Assembly: GCA_966252055.1 (NCBI GenBank)
Contig: CBINNO010000001.1
Coordinates: 1 to 64,000, forward strand
DNA: 64,000 nt
Direction: 5' to 3'
Origin: Pararheinheimera sp966252055
GTDB lineage: Bacteria > Pseudomonadota > Gammaproteobacteria > Enterobacterales > Alteromonadaceae
This document shows positions 54,925 to 63,431 of the stretch, piece after piece (the first letter of the stretch is position 1; every line of letters starts with the position of its first letter). Under the pieces are notes generated by a model, which saw nothing but the letters and a program-made list of their open reading frames with translations, was not told the origin of the DNA and did no database searches. Position numbers and translations under genes: made by a program.

Positions 54925-55047
54925 GCTTCAATTGGTTTTGTTAATTTAGATTAAGGCAGGCAAAGCTCCGTAAAATCAGCAACTTCTGAGACGAAATCTG
55001 CTCCTATTGGCGCGTTTATCCCAAGCTTTTGCTAACAGAGAGTAGTT

Positions 55048-56406
55048 ATGCCGACATTTCGTTATCTTGCCCTGGCCTTGTGCAGCCTGACCCTGACCGC
55101 TTGTGGCGGCAGTTCTGACAAAGGCGTTTCAGACACTTATCCGGATGCTTATATCCAGTTTTACAACGGCTCTGCCAACAGCGCCAACACCACATTGAAC
55201 CTGATCAAGAGCGACAGCACAGAACTGGCCGTCGGTTCTGCCACTTTTGCCGACGCTTCTGCGCTGACCAGCGTTGATGCGACAAGCTACAGTGTTGAGC
55301 TGGAATGGACACCGGCCAGTGGTGAAACCGCCACTGTGCTGACCGATAAAGTCACGCTAAACAAAAGCGAAAAAACGCTGCTTGTGATGTTGGGTGATTT
55401 CAGCAAGCCTGAGTTACTGAGCTTAAAATTCAGCCGGGATGACACTTTGAGCAGCCAGTTCAAGGTCGCACTGCTGAACCTGATTAACGACAGCAACAGT
55501 TACGACTTGTATCTGTCAAAAAGCGACCAGGCTTTTTCTGACGCCAAACTGGTCAACACCGCCACTTATAAAAGCCTGACGCAATTCCAGACCAACACCA
55601 CCGGCAACTACATTTTTTATGTGACCAAAGGTGGCGACAAAACGGTGCTGTACAAATCAGACATCACGGCTTTAAGTTATGAAACCGAGTACGTGATTGC
55701 CCTGCGCAAATCCGCAGGTGCCGCGGCCAATGGCAAGCTGGCGCTGGATGTGATTGCCAATACCACCACAGTGGTCAATCTCGAAGATGTCACCAGTAAC
55801 GCCTCTTTTCGGGTCTACAACTCGATTAACAGCACCAGTACTGGCAACGTTTTCCTCGGTGATGCAGCCACCAGTCCGGTGATCACCAATCTGGCAGCCG
55901 ACACACTGAGCGCATACACAGCTGTTGCCGCCGGCGATTACCGCGTCAGCCTGCAGGACCAGCAAGGCAATCTGGTGATGCGCAATGCGCTGATGACCCT
56001 GAGCCAGGGCGCCGTTAAATCCATCGTGTTTTATACCGACAAAACTGAAAAAGCCGCGTCAATCACCGTCAGTGACAGTAAAACGCCGCAGGTTTACGAT
56101 TTCGTATTTAATGCAGTCAATACCATTGGCGATTATGACCAGGTCAGCCTGTATTTCGTGAAACCAGGCTATACCATGGACACCACGCCTTATTACGTCA
56201 GTACACTGAATTACGCGTCGCAAGCCTCGGTGACCCTGCCTGCCGGCGAGTACACCATGTTTTTGGTGCACAAAGACAATAACAACAACAAGGTTCTGCT
56301 GGCCCAGACTGAGCTGACCACACTGCAAAGCGGCAGCAACTATCTGCTGGTCGCCGAAAGCGAACCTTACAGCCTGAGCGGTTATAAGCTGAGTCTGCAG
56401 AAATAA
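55048..56406 (+). CDS. DUF4397-domain surface lipoprotein
   Basis: 452 residues. MPTFRYLALALCSLTLTAC-G is a lipoprotein signal with a following Gly/Ser stretch. The body holds two DUF4397-like beta-sandwich repeats: the first near 30-215 (AYIQFYNGSANSANTTLNLI), the second near 255-445 (ASFRVYNSINSTSTGNVFLGD and PAGEYTMFLVHKDNNNNKVL). Thr/Ser/Asn-rich composition fits an exposed protein. Function unknown. ATG 55048 follows GAGAGTAGTT. Confidence 0.83.
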   Translation: MPTFRYLALALCSLTLTACGGSSDKGVSDTYPDAYIQFYNGSANSANTTLNLIKSDSTELAVGSATFADASALTSVDATSYSVELEWTPASGETATVLTDKVTLNKSEKTLLVMLGDFSKPELLSLKFSRDDTLSSQFKVALLNLINDSNSYDLYLSKSDQAFSDAKLVNTATYKSLTQFQTNTTGNYIFYVTKGGDKTVLYKSDITALSYETEYVIALRKSAGAAANGKLALDVIANTTTVVNLEDVTSNASFRVYNSINSTSTGNVFLGDAATSPVITNLAADTLSAYTAVAAGDYRVSLQDQQGNLVMRNALMTLSQGAVKSIVFYTDKTEKAASITVSDSKTPQVYDFVFNAVNTIGDYDQVSLYFVKPGYTMDTTPYYVSTLNYASQASVTLPAGEYTMFLVHKDNNNNKVLLAQTELTTLQSGSNYLLVAESEPYSLSGYKLSLQK

Positions 56407-56420
56407 TTCCTTCACGCTCA

Positions 56421-56446
56421 AAAAGCCGGCTGCCGCCGGCTTTTTT
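56421..56446 (+). terminator. Intrinsic terminator after the DUF4397 gene
   Basis: AAAGCCGGC, loop TGCC, GCCGGC and T6, 16 bases after the stop. Confidence 0.88.
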
Positions 56447-56599
56447 ATTTTCGCCGGCAAGGCACAGGAACCAACTGATAAAAAACCACGTCACTTCGAC
56501 TAAACCTGATGCTTCGTCAGGTTATTCATGTTTGAAATTTACCGGCTGCCTCGTTAGGCTGGCCGCATTTGTATCAAAACTTTTCAGAGAGTAAAAATC

Positions 56600-57673
56600 A
56601 TGATGACCTGGTTGATGCTGGCCGTCGGGCTGGTTTTGTTGGTAATTGGTGCCGATCTGCTGGTCAAAGGCGCTGCGCGGCTGGCGGGTGCTTTTGGCAT
56701 CCCCAGTCTGGTAATAGGTTTAACTGTAGTTGCCTTTGGTACCAGTGCCCCTGAGTTGGCTGTCAGCGTCAAAGCAGCCTGGTCAGGCGAAGCTGAACTT
56801 GCCATCGCAAACGTGGTGGGCAGCAATATCTTTAATGTGTTGTTTATTCTCGGCGCCGCCGCGCTGATTATGCCGCTGGTCATCTCAAAACAACTGATCC
56901 GCCAGGATGTCCCGATCATGGTCGGCGTATCCTTATTGTGCGTCTGGATGGTGCAGGACGGTCAGATTGGCCGACTGGAAGCCGGCGTCTTGTTCGCGCT
57001 GTTACTCAGCTATACATTTTTCCTGTTCCGTCAGGGCAAGCAGCAAGGTGCAGAGGCCGCCGACGACGAAGTAGAAGCCATGCTGAAACAGCCACAACCG
57101 ATGTGGCAAAATGTGTTGTTCGTGGTGGGTGGTCTGGCGTTATTGGTGCTGGGCGCCCGTTGGCTGGTGGAAAGTGCCATTGAGCTGGCCACCGCCTGGG
57201 GTGTGAACGAAGCGGTGATTGGCCTGACTATCGTCGCAGCCGGCACATCGCTGCCAGAGGTGGTGACATCGATTGTGGCAACAATCCGCGGTGAGCGTGA
57301 CATTGCCGTTGGCAACGTCGTTGGCAGCAATATCTTTAACATTCTGTGTGTGCTGGGCTTGTCAGGCCTGGTGTCACCAACACCACTGGTGGCCGGCGAG
57401 CAATTGGCTCAACTTGATGTGCCGGTGATGGTTGCTGTCGCACTGCTGTGTGTGCCGTTCTTTTTCGCGGGCGCTGTCCTCAACCGACTGGAAGGCGCAC
57501 TGTTTCTGGCGGCTTATGTGGCTTACACCTGGTACCTGGTGGCGCTGGCATTAAAACTGGACTATCTGGCACAGCTACAGCACTACATCCTGTACGGTCT
57601 GGTACCGGTGATTCTGGTTTATGTGGTGATTTCGCTGGCGCTCGACTTTAAGCGACGCAAACAAACGGCCTGA
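56600..57673 (+). CDS. yrbG: Calcium/sodium antiporter of the CaCA family (YrbG-like)
   Basis: Inner-membrane exchanger of 357 residues with about ten helices in two inverted repeats. The alpha-repeats are VVAFGTSAPELAVSVKAA and IVAAGTSLPEVVTSIVAT, each followed by a VVGSNIFN motif (near residues 75 and 245), the hallmark of CaCA exchangers. An acidic cytoplasmic loop (AEAADDEVEAML, near 155) divides the halves. ATG ATG at 56600 with GAGAG upstream; a strong terminator follows. Confidence 0.93.
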   Translation: MMTWLMLAVGLVLLVIGADLLVKGAARLAGAFGIPSLVIGLTVVAFGTSAPELAVSVKAAWSGEAELAIANVVGSNIFNVLFILGAAALIMPLVISKQLIRQDVPIMVGVSLLCVWMVQDGQIGRLEAGVLFALLLSYTFFLFRQGKQQGAEAADDEVEAMLKQPQPMWQNVLFVVGGLALLVLGARWLVESAIELATAWGVNEAVIGLTIVAAGTSLPEVVTSIVATIRGERDIAVGNVVGSNIFNILCVLGLSGLVSPTPLVAGEQLAQLDVPVMVAVALLCVPFFFAGAVLNRLEGALFLAAYVAYTWYLVALALKLDYLAQLQHYILYGLVPVILVYVVISLALDFKRRKQTA

Positions 57674-57693
57674 GTATCGCCAACAATCCCTGC

Positions 57694-57718
57694 AACGCCG
57701 CTTCCTGCGGCGTTTTTT
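57694..57718 (+). terminator. Intrinsic terminator after the antiporter gene
   Basis: AACGCCGC, loop TTCCT, GCGGCGTT and T6, 20 bases after the stop. Confidence 0.88.
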
Positions 57719-57797
57719 ATGCCTGCGTTAATAGTCGTTATTCAGCGAATTTATCCAAAGCGGCAAAAATCGCCCTTTTGTCGCCCCCTGCTTTCGA

Positions 57798-57803
57798 TAT
57801 AAT
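57798..57803 (+). promoter_or_regulatory. Probable -10 box of the rpiA promoter
   Basis: TATAAT within CGATATAATATCC, 67 bp before the rpiA ATG. The -35 region is poor (CTTTTG at 17-base spacing). Confidence 0.4.
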
Positions 57804-57869
57804 ATCCGTCTTTATGGCTAAACGCCGCCGGCGTTTGCCCGTTAAGCTCAGCTACAGGTAATCAACGTG

Positions 57870-58544
57870 ATGTCAGCTTCTGTAATCTCTCAGGACGAAA
57901 TGAAAAAACAGGCCGCCTGGGCGGCTTTGCAATATGTGCCACGCGGCACTATTGTCGGCGTCGGCACCGGCTCCACCGTCAATCATTTTATTGACGCCCT
58001 GGCCAGTATCAAAAACGAGATTAAAGGCGCAGTGTCCAGCTCAGTGGCCAGCACCGACAAAATGCGCGCGCTCGGCATCCCGGTATTTGACCTCAACGAC
58101 ATCGACGGCTTCAGTGTGTACGTCGATGGCGCGGACGAAATCAATCCGCACAAGCACATGATCAAAGGCGGCGGCGCGGCGCTGACCCGCGAAAAAATCG
58201 TCGCGGCAGTGGCCGACAAATTTGTCTGTATCGTCGATGCCAGAAAAGAAGTCGAAGTGCTTGGCAAATTTCAGCTGCCGGTGGAAGTGATTCAGATGGC
58301 ACGCAACTATGTCGCGCGTTAAATGACCAAACTGGGCGGCCGCCCGGTCTGGCGCGAGGCGGTAGTCACCGACAATGGCAATGTGATCCTGGACGTGCAC
58401 GGCCTGCACATCACAGATCCGCTGGCGCTCGAACAACAGCTCAATCAAATTACCGGCGTGGTCTGCCACGGTATTTTTGCCGCCCGCGCTGCGGATATCG
58501 TGCTGGTCGGCAGCCCGAATGGCACCCGCCACATCACAGAATAA
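57870..58544 (+). pseudogene. rpiA: Ribose-5-phosphate isomerase A interrupted by an in-frame TAA
   Basis: Interconverts ribose-5-phosphate and ribulose-5-phosphate. The frame is open for 225 codons but has a TAA at 58320-58322 (codon 151). Before it: VGVGTGSTVNHFID, VDGADEINPHKHMIKGGGAALTREK with the catalytic Asp/Lys/Glu set, and PVEVIQMARNYVAR. After it: MTKLGGRPVWREAVVTDNGNVILDVHGLHI to the normal C-terminus. E. coli has ARSAVARQLVKLGG here, so the stop most simply replaces a Gln codon (CAA to TAA). An ATG directly follows the stop (TAAATG), so re-initiation could make a two-piece enzyme. Upstream is AGGTAATCAAC. Adjacent to serA as in many gammaproteobacteria. Confidence 0.9.
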
Positions 58545-58601
58545 TCACAATAAAAGCAATCAGGTCCACCACAGAATTTTGCAACCTTAAGAGAAGTGAA
58601 G

Positions 58602-59828
58602 ATGGAAAAGTACTCGTTACCGAAAGACAAAATCAAAATCCTGTTGCTGGAAGGTTTACACCAAAGTGCTGTACAGACTTTTAAAAATCAGGGTTACAGC
58701 AACATTGAATATCTGAAAACTTCACTGGACGAAGCCGAGCTGATTGAAAAAATCCGCGACGTCCATTTTATCGGTATCCGCTCGCGGACCCAGCTGACCG
58801 AAAAAGTGATGAACGAAGCGCAAAAACTGGCAGCCATTGGCTGTTTCTGTATCGGCACTAACCAGGTGGATCTGGCTGCGGCTCTCAAACGCGCCATTCC
58901 GGTGTTTAACGCACCATTCTCCAATACCCGTTCGGTCGCCGAGCTGGTGCTGGGCCAAATCATCATGCTGCTGCGCGGTATCCCGCAGCGCAATGCCGCC
59001 GCCCATCGCGGCGAGTGGCAAAAAACCGCCAACCAGTCGTTTGAAGCGCGCGGGAAAACCCTTGGCATCATCGGCTATGGCCATATCGGTACCCAGCTGT
59101 CGATCATGGCGGAAAACATCGGCATGCGCGTGCAGTTTTACGATATTGAAGACAAGCTGGTGCTCGGCAATGCCACGCAGGTCGATTTAGCCACCTTACT
59201 GAAGACCTCGGATGTGGTGACGCTGCACGTGCCGGAAACCGCCCAGACCATGAACATGATTGGTGAAGCGGAACTGGATGTGATGAAAGCCGGCGCTATC
59301 CTGATCAACGCCTCACGTGGCACTGTGGTCGACATCGACGCGCTGGCTGGCGCTATCCACAGCAAAAAGCTGGCTGGCGCCGCCATTGACGTCTTCCCGG
59401 TGGAACCTACCAGCAATGACGAAGAGTTCATCTCGCCACTGCGCGGCCTCGACAATGTGATCCTGACACCGCATATCGGCGGTTCCACCCAGGAAGCGCA
59501 GGAAAATATCGGTTATGAAGTGGCCGGTAAACTGGTGAAATACTCTGACAACGGCTCCACGCTGTCGGCGGTCAACTTCCCGGAAGTGTCGCTGCCAGAG
59601 CACCGTGGCCGCTCGCGCCTTTTGCATATCCACAAAAACCAGCCCGGTATGCTGACCAAAATCAACGAAGCTTTTGCCCGCCATGGCATCAACATTTCGG
59701 GTCAGTACCTGCAAACTAACAGCGAAATTGGTTATGTGGTGATTGATATCGATTCAGCCGACACCGAACTGGCGCTCAATGAACTGAAAGCCATTCCGGG
59801 TACGCTGAAAGCGCGGGTCCTGCATTAA
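58602..59828 (+). CDS. serA: D-3-phosphoglycerate dehydrogenase
   Basis: First step of serine synthesis: oxidises 3-phosphoglycerate with NAD. 408 residues from ATG 58602. Substrate domain with GIRSRTQLTEKV, NAD-binding GYGHIGTQLSIMAENIGM, catalytic Arg in LINASRGTVVDIDALA, catalytic His in ILTPHIGGSTQEAQENIG, and a C-terminal ACT domain (about 335-408, SRLLHIHKNQPGMLTKINEAF) that senses serine. Length and motifs match E. coli SerA, so serine feedback is expected. Confidence 0.96.
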   Translation: MEKYSLPKDKIKILLLEGLHQSAVQTFKNQGYSNIEYLKTSLDEAELIEKIRDVHFIGIRSRTQLTEKVMNEAQKLAAIGCFCIGTNQVDLAAALKRAIPVFNAPFSNTRSVAELVLGQIIMLLRGIPQRNAAAHRGEWQKTANQSFEARGKTLGIIGYGHIGTQLSIMAENIGMRVQFYDIEDKLVLGNATQVDLATLLKTSDVVTLHVPETAQTMNMIGEAELDVMKAGAILINASRGTVVDIDALAGAIHSKKLAGAAIDVFPVEPTSNDEEFISPLRGLDNVILTPHIGGSTQEAQENIGYEVAGKLVKYSDNGSTLSAVNFPEVSLPEHRGRSRLLHIHKNQPGMLTKINEAFARHGINISGQYLQTNSEIGYVVIDIDSADTELALNELKAIPGTLKARVLH

Positions 59829-59840
59829 TTGCAAAGCTGG

Positions 59841-59879
59841 CCGGCGGGCCTGATTTAGCGTTCAGCCCGCCGGTGTTTT
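59841..59879 (+). terminator. Intrinsic terminator after serA
   Basis: GC-rich stem CCGGCGGG...CTGA / TCAG...CCCGCCGG with one bulged base, then GTGTTTTC, 12 bases after the serA stop. Confidence 0.7.
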
Positions 59880-59896
59880 CGAAGATGCCATGCGAA

Positions 59897-59947
59897 GGTG
59901 CAATTCGCTTCGCTCATTGCACCCTACACACGAACGGAGTTTAGGGT
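59897..59947. repeat. CGCTTCGC-core palindromic repeat element
   Basis: GGTGCAAT at 59897-59904 and ATTGCACC at 59916-59923 form a perfect 8-bp stem around a CGCTTCGC core. A second pair, ACCCTA at 59921-59926 and TAGGGT at 59942-59947, lies behind it. Dispersed palindromes with a CGCTTCGC core, changing arms and a CTAC end are common in many bacterial genomes. Mobility by a REP-associated transposase is inference; none is in this window. Confidence 0.65.
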
Positions 59948-59972
59948 AGACGAGCCCAGCGACATCCACTGG

Positions 59973-60042
59973 GTATCGCATACCGGGTGTCGCACACCGG
60001 TTACCGAGTAACGGTTACCGCGTAACGGTCGTCGCACAACAG
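59973..60042. repeat. Array of 14-bp units with covarying complementary arms
   Basis: Five units in perfect register: GTAT-CGC-ATAC-CGG (59973-59986), GTGT-CGC-ACAC-CGG (59987-60000), TTAC-CGA-GTAA-CGG (60001-60014), TTAC-CGC-GTAA-CGG (60015-60028) and a decayed TCGT-CGC-ACAA-CAG (60029-60042). The 3-base centre and the CGG spacer are kept; the 4-base arms differ, yet stay complementary in the first four units. It lies between the serA terminator and the convergent hypothetical gene. No gene is seen in 59829-60076. Confidence 0.85.
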
Positions 60043-60076
60043 CCCCCCAGCGGCAACTCTGCCCCACAATCCCGGC

Positions 60077-60631
60077 TTAAGGCTGGCTGTCCCGCAGCGC
60101 AACTAAAGCAGCCCAGTCGGTCTGTAAGCTTGATAATGCCAGTTGGTAATCTTCCGCCGCCACTTTGGCCTGACTGGCCGGACTGCTTAAACTGACCACC
60201 ACCCGCAGCGCGTCTTTGGCCAGCACGCAGAGCCGTCCAATCTGTCGGCTGCCTGGTTTAAGCCCCGGACCTTGCCAGTCCCGACAAAAAAACTGCCGTG
60301 CCGGCAGCTGCTGAACGCCAAGCGTCACAGCCGGTAATTGCAGCACAAAACGACGTCCGGCGCTGACTCCGGGCACGGCCAGCAGACCTTCGATAAATTC
60401 ATCACGCATCGTTTCGGCGTCAACATCCCGCCATTCATCATCGACATGAAAGGTCAGGTTCAGTAGCACCTGCTGTGAGTTTCTAAAATTGATACTGAGC
60501 GGTGAATCAGTGGCGACAACCTGATACTCTGCCGGCAATGCCCAGCGATAAGCTGGTGTGGTGGCCATCACAGGCCAGCTCAGCACACTTAGCACGCTTA
60601 GCAAACTGAGAACGAACAAAGCTGCACGCAT
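60077..60631 (-). CDS. Periplasmic protein of unknown function
   Basis: 184 residues. MRAALFVLSLLSVLSVLSWPVMATT is a Sec signal; its coding stretch has short direct repeats (AGCACACTTAGCACGCTTAGC, minus strand LSVLSVLS). The mature part has YRWALPAEYQVVATDSPLSINFRNSQQVLLNLTF and two Cys (FFCRDW, RLCVLAKD). Not recognised. Its ATG overlaps the stop of the DUF481 gene by one base (TGATG), so the two are translated together and may act in the same envelope process. Confidence 0.68.
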   Translation of the reverse strand: MRAALFVLSLLSVLSVLSWPVMATTPAYRWALPAEYQVVATDSPLSINFRNSQQVLLNLTFHVDDEWRDVDAETMRDEFIEGLLAVPGVSAGRRFVLQLPAVTLGVQQLPARQFFCRDWQGPGLKPGSRQIGRLCVLAKDALRVVVSLSSPASQAKVAAEDYQLALSSLQTDWAALVALRDSQP

Positions 60632-61512
60632 CAGAACGAATACACCAGAGTGGCAGAGGTTTCAGTATCCGTTTTCTGCCGTAATTGCCCCGGGCTTGAA
60701 TCGTATTTGACGATAAAATTCAGGCGCATCGACAAGCGGCCATTGACCTGTGAAGTGAGACTGGAACGGCTTTGCCAGCTGGAGTTTTTGCCGTCCAGCG
60801 AGGCGGACCATTCCAGCGCCTGCCGAAAGCTGTTGCTTTCTGTCAGCCGGTAATCAAGATTGGCCGCCACCCACCAAATCAGACCGCTGCTGCTCTGGCC
60901 GTCGCTGGTGCGCTGATAGGCCATACCCGGCCCTGTTTCCAAATCCAGATAATTGTTATCCTGCTGATAAGCCCGCATCGCATACCCCCCCGCCACAGAT
61001 GCCTGCTCTTCAAAAGCACCGAATCTGTCATTGAGGTAAGCCCCCCGGCCAAACACGCTGTGCTCGCTCTGGAAAAATTTGTAGTTACTCTGGCCAACCA
61101 GATTAATCCGCTGCGCACTGGTGTAACGACTCTTCTGGCCGCTTTGCTCGTCAAACTGACTGTTACGCTGCAATAAGGTCTGGATCAGATATTTATTGCG
61201 AAAATCGGTCAGTTCGTGCAGCAGCTCAGCATTGGCGCGAATAGCCGTCGACTGCGTATTGCCGCTGCTGAGCACCAGTCCCAGCTCGACATCACCGCCC
61301 CAGATTTTGTCAGTATCCAATGTCCGCACTTTGTCACCGCCAACCGCACTTTCGGTCGAAAAAGCATTGTCTTTAAGTTGCTGCCAGGTCTGGCCGGACC
61401 GCAGTTTGTCCGCCGGCACAGGGCTGTTTTGGCTGGCTTGCAGCAGGTTTGAAGTCAGCAGCGCGGCCAACAGGCACAGCCACTGACCAGATAATTTCAG
61501 AAGGTTTAACAC
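60631..61512 (-). CDS. DUF481-family outer-membrane protein (YdiY-like)
   Basis: 293 residues from a GTG at 61512, with GTGGGA seven bases upstream; a GTG at 61524 is an alternative. Signal peptide about 1-27 (ending LLQASQ). The mature part has VELGLVLSSGNTQSTAIRANAELLHEL, the DUF481 signature, many alternating hydrophobic residues (beta strands) and a terminal SATLVYSF ending in Phe, as in outer-membrane barrels. Acid-induced homologues exist in E. coli. Followed by the coupled periplasmic protein gene. Confidence 0.85.
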   Translation of the reverse strand: MLNLLKLSGQWLCLLAALLTSNLLQASQNSPVPADKLRSGQTWQQLKDNAFSTESAVGGDKVRTLDTDKIWGGDVELGLVLSSGNTQSTAIRANAELLHELTDFRNKYLIQTLLQRNSQFDEQSGQKSRYTSAQRINLVGQSNYKFFQSEHSVFGRGAYLNDRFGAFEEQASVAGGYAMRAYQQDNNYLDLETGPGMAYQRTSDGQSSSGLIWWVAANLDYRLTESNSFRQALEWSASLDGKNSSWQSRSSLTSQVNGRLSMRLNFIVKYDSSPGQLRQKTDTETSATLVYSF

Positions 61513-61609
61513 GAAAATTCCCACAACTCAGATTTGCAGCTGATGAGCCGCGCGAAGGCACCGGCTCAGGCTGATGTTTTAACAAGAACAGTGCCGCCAC
61601 GCCTTGCGG

Positions 61610-61643
61610 CGAAAAACACAAAGCCAGTCATCGACTGGCTTTG
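61610..61643 (-). terminator. Intrinsic terminator after gltX
   Basis: Perfect 11-bp stem CAAAGCCAGTC / GACTGGCTTTG with a 3-base loop. On the minus strand it is followed by TGTTTTTC, 23 bases after the gltX stop. Confidence 0.83.
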
Positions 61644-61666
61644 ATAGCGGCTCAGACACTGCGGCG

Positions 61667-63082
61667 TCAGGCTTGTTCGCCACGCTCTGCGATGTAGCCA
61701 AGCGCCCGCTCAATCCGCGCCAGCACTTTGTCTTTGGCGATCAGCGCCAGCGTGACATCCAGCGACGGCGAATTGCCGCCACCTGATACCGCAACCCGCA
61801 GCGGCATGCCGACTTTGCCCATGCCAAGCCCCAGGCTTTCTGCCGCGCTGTGAATGGCCTGGTGAATGGCTTCCGTTGTCCATTCGCTCAGCACCGACAG
61901 CTGTTGCTGCACTGCTTTTAACGGCTCGGCAGCGACCGGTCGCAGATGTTTTTTCGCTGCAGATTCTTCAAACTCAGCAAATTCCTCGTAGAAATAACGA
62001 CTGACTTCAATCATTTCTTTTAAGGTTTTCACCCGCTCGCCCTGCACGGCAATTAACTGCTCCAGGCTTGGACCGGCACTGACATTCAGCTGTTGCTGCT
62101 CGGCATGCCATTGCAGATGTTTCGCCACTTCAGCCGCCGGCAAAGTGCGGATGTAATGCTGGTTCAGCCACAACAGCTTGTCGGTATTAAACGCCGAAGG
62201 TGCACGGTTACAGGCGGATAAATCAAACAGCTCCACCAGCTCTTCACGGCTGAAAATTTCCTGATCGCCGTGCGACCAGCCAAGGCGGACCAGATAGTTC
62301 AGCAGCGCCTGTGGCAGGAAACCATTGTCACGGTACTGCATCACACCGACGGCGCCATGACGCTTGGAGAGACGTTTGCCGTCATCCCCCAAAATCATCG
62401 GCACATGGGCGTACTGCGGTAATGTGGCGCCCAGCGCCGCCAGAATATTCATCTGCCGGGGCGTGTTATTGACATGGTCATCGCCACGAATGACGTGCGT
62501 GACGCCCATCTGCCAGTCGTCGACCACCACGGTCAGGTTGTAAGTGGGTGTACCATCGCTGCGCGCAATAACTAAATCGTCCAGCTCGGCATTGGCCACT
62601 TCAATACGGCCTTTGATCATGTCTTCGATGACCACAACACCGTCAAGCGGGTTTTTAAAACGAATGCAATAAGGCTTGTCGGTTGGGTGATCGGTGCGGT
62701 CGCGCCACATGCCGTTGTATTTCGGTTTTTCACCGGCGGCCATTTGCGCTTCACGCATGGCGTCCACTTCTTCCGGTGTGCAGAAACATTTATACGCTTT
62801 GCCTTCGGCCAGCAGTTTTGCAACCACTTCTTTATATAAATCAAAACGTTTGGTTTGGTAGTACGGGCCTTCGTCCCAATCCAGCTCCAGCCAGTTCATG
62901 CCGTCCATGATGGCATCCACCGACGCCTGGGTAGAACGTTCAAGGTCAGTATCTTCAATCCGCAGGATAAATTTACCGCCGGTTTTTTTGGCATATAACC
63001 AGCTGTATAAAGCGGTACGGGCACCACCGACATGCAGATAGCCGGTTGGACTTGGGGCAAAACGGGTGACAGTTGACATCAT
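61667..63082 (-). CDS. gltX: Glutamyl-tRNA synthetase
   Basis: Charges tRNA-Glu with glutamate. 471 residues. Class I signature HIGH as PSPTGYLHVGGARTAL, KMSKR as KRLSKRHGAVGV, plus GRIEVANAELDDLVIARSDGTPTYNLTVVVDDWQMG and CFCTPEEVDAMR. The anticodon-binding C-terminal domain is complete (SLDVTLALIAKDKVLARIERAL). ATG ATG TCA at 63082 after GTGGATCC. It diverges from a tRNA-Val gene. Confidence 0.97.
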   Translation of the reverse strand: MMSTVTRFAPSPTGYLHVGGARTALYSWLYAKKTGGKFILRIEDTDLERSTQASVDAIMDGMNWLELDWDEGPYYQTKRFDLYKEVVAKLLAEGKAYKCFCTPEEVDAMREAQMAAGEKPKYNGMWRDRTDHPTDKPYCIRFKNPLDGVVVIEDMIKGRIEVANAELDDLVIARSDGTPTYNLTVVVDDWQMGVTHVIRGDDHVNNTPRQMNILAALGATLPQYAHVPMILGDDGKRLSKRHGAVGVMQYRDNGFLPQALLNYLVRLGWSHGDQEIFSREELVELFDLSACNRAPSAFNTDKLLWLNQHYIRTLPAAEVAKHLQWHAEQQQLNVSAGPSLEQLIAVQGERVKTLKEMIEVSRYFYEEFAEFEESAAKKHLRPVAAEPLKAVQQQLSVLSEWTTEAIHQAIHSAAESLGLGMGKVGMPLRVAVSGGGNSPSLDVTLALIAKDKVLARIERALGYIAERGEQA

Positions 63083-63242
63083 GGATCCACAGGGGCTTGC
63101 TGAAAAATGGGCGCTATTCTAACAATTCTGCCGCCCTTTTGTCTGCCGTTGCGCAGCCAAAACTGGCGGAAAAACGCGGTGTACAACAAAAAAGCAGACT
63201 GGCTGTTTTTGCAGCATCCGGCTGTAAATCAACAAAATATTA

Positions 63243-63270
63243 TTGACACTCAAAGAGCGGCCCCTATAAT
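63243..63270 (+). promoter_or_regulatory. Sigma-70 promoter of tRNA-Val
   Basis: TTGACA, 16-base spacer, TATAAT: both hexamers are perfect, 18 bp before the mature tRNA 5' end, with a GC-rich GCGGCCCC before the -10 box. Confidence 0.9.
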
Positions 63271-63288
63271 GACCGCCGAACGTCATGC

Positions 63289-63364
63289 GGATGGTTAGCT
63301 CAGCTGGGAGAGCATCGCCCTTACAAGGCGAGGGTCACTGGTTCGAACCCAGTACCATCCACCA
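63289..63364 (+). tRNA. tRNA-Val (anticodon TAC)
   Basis: 76 bases including encoded CCA. Acceptor stem GGATGGT/ACCATCC, D arm TAGCTCAGCTGGGAGAGCA, anticodon stem TCGCC with loop CTTACAA, T arm GGTTCGAACCC. All four arms pair. A 36-bp copy of its 3' half lies 67 bp downstream. Confidence 0.96.
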
Positions 63365-63431
63365 AATTTCCTCTTGTTGATGTTGAATTAGTTCAGGCGA
63401 TGCTACGCCTCACCCGCTCCTTATTACCACA

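Noticed and set aside
59973..60042. CRISPR array
   Set aside because: Unit length of 14 bp, no spacers, only five units and no cas genes.
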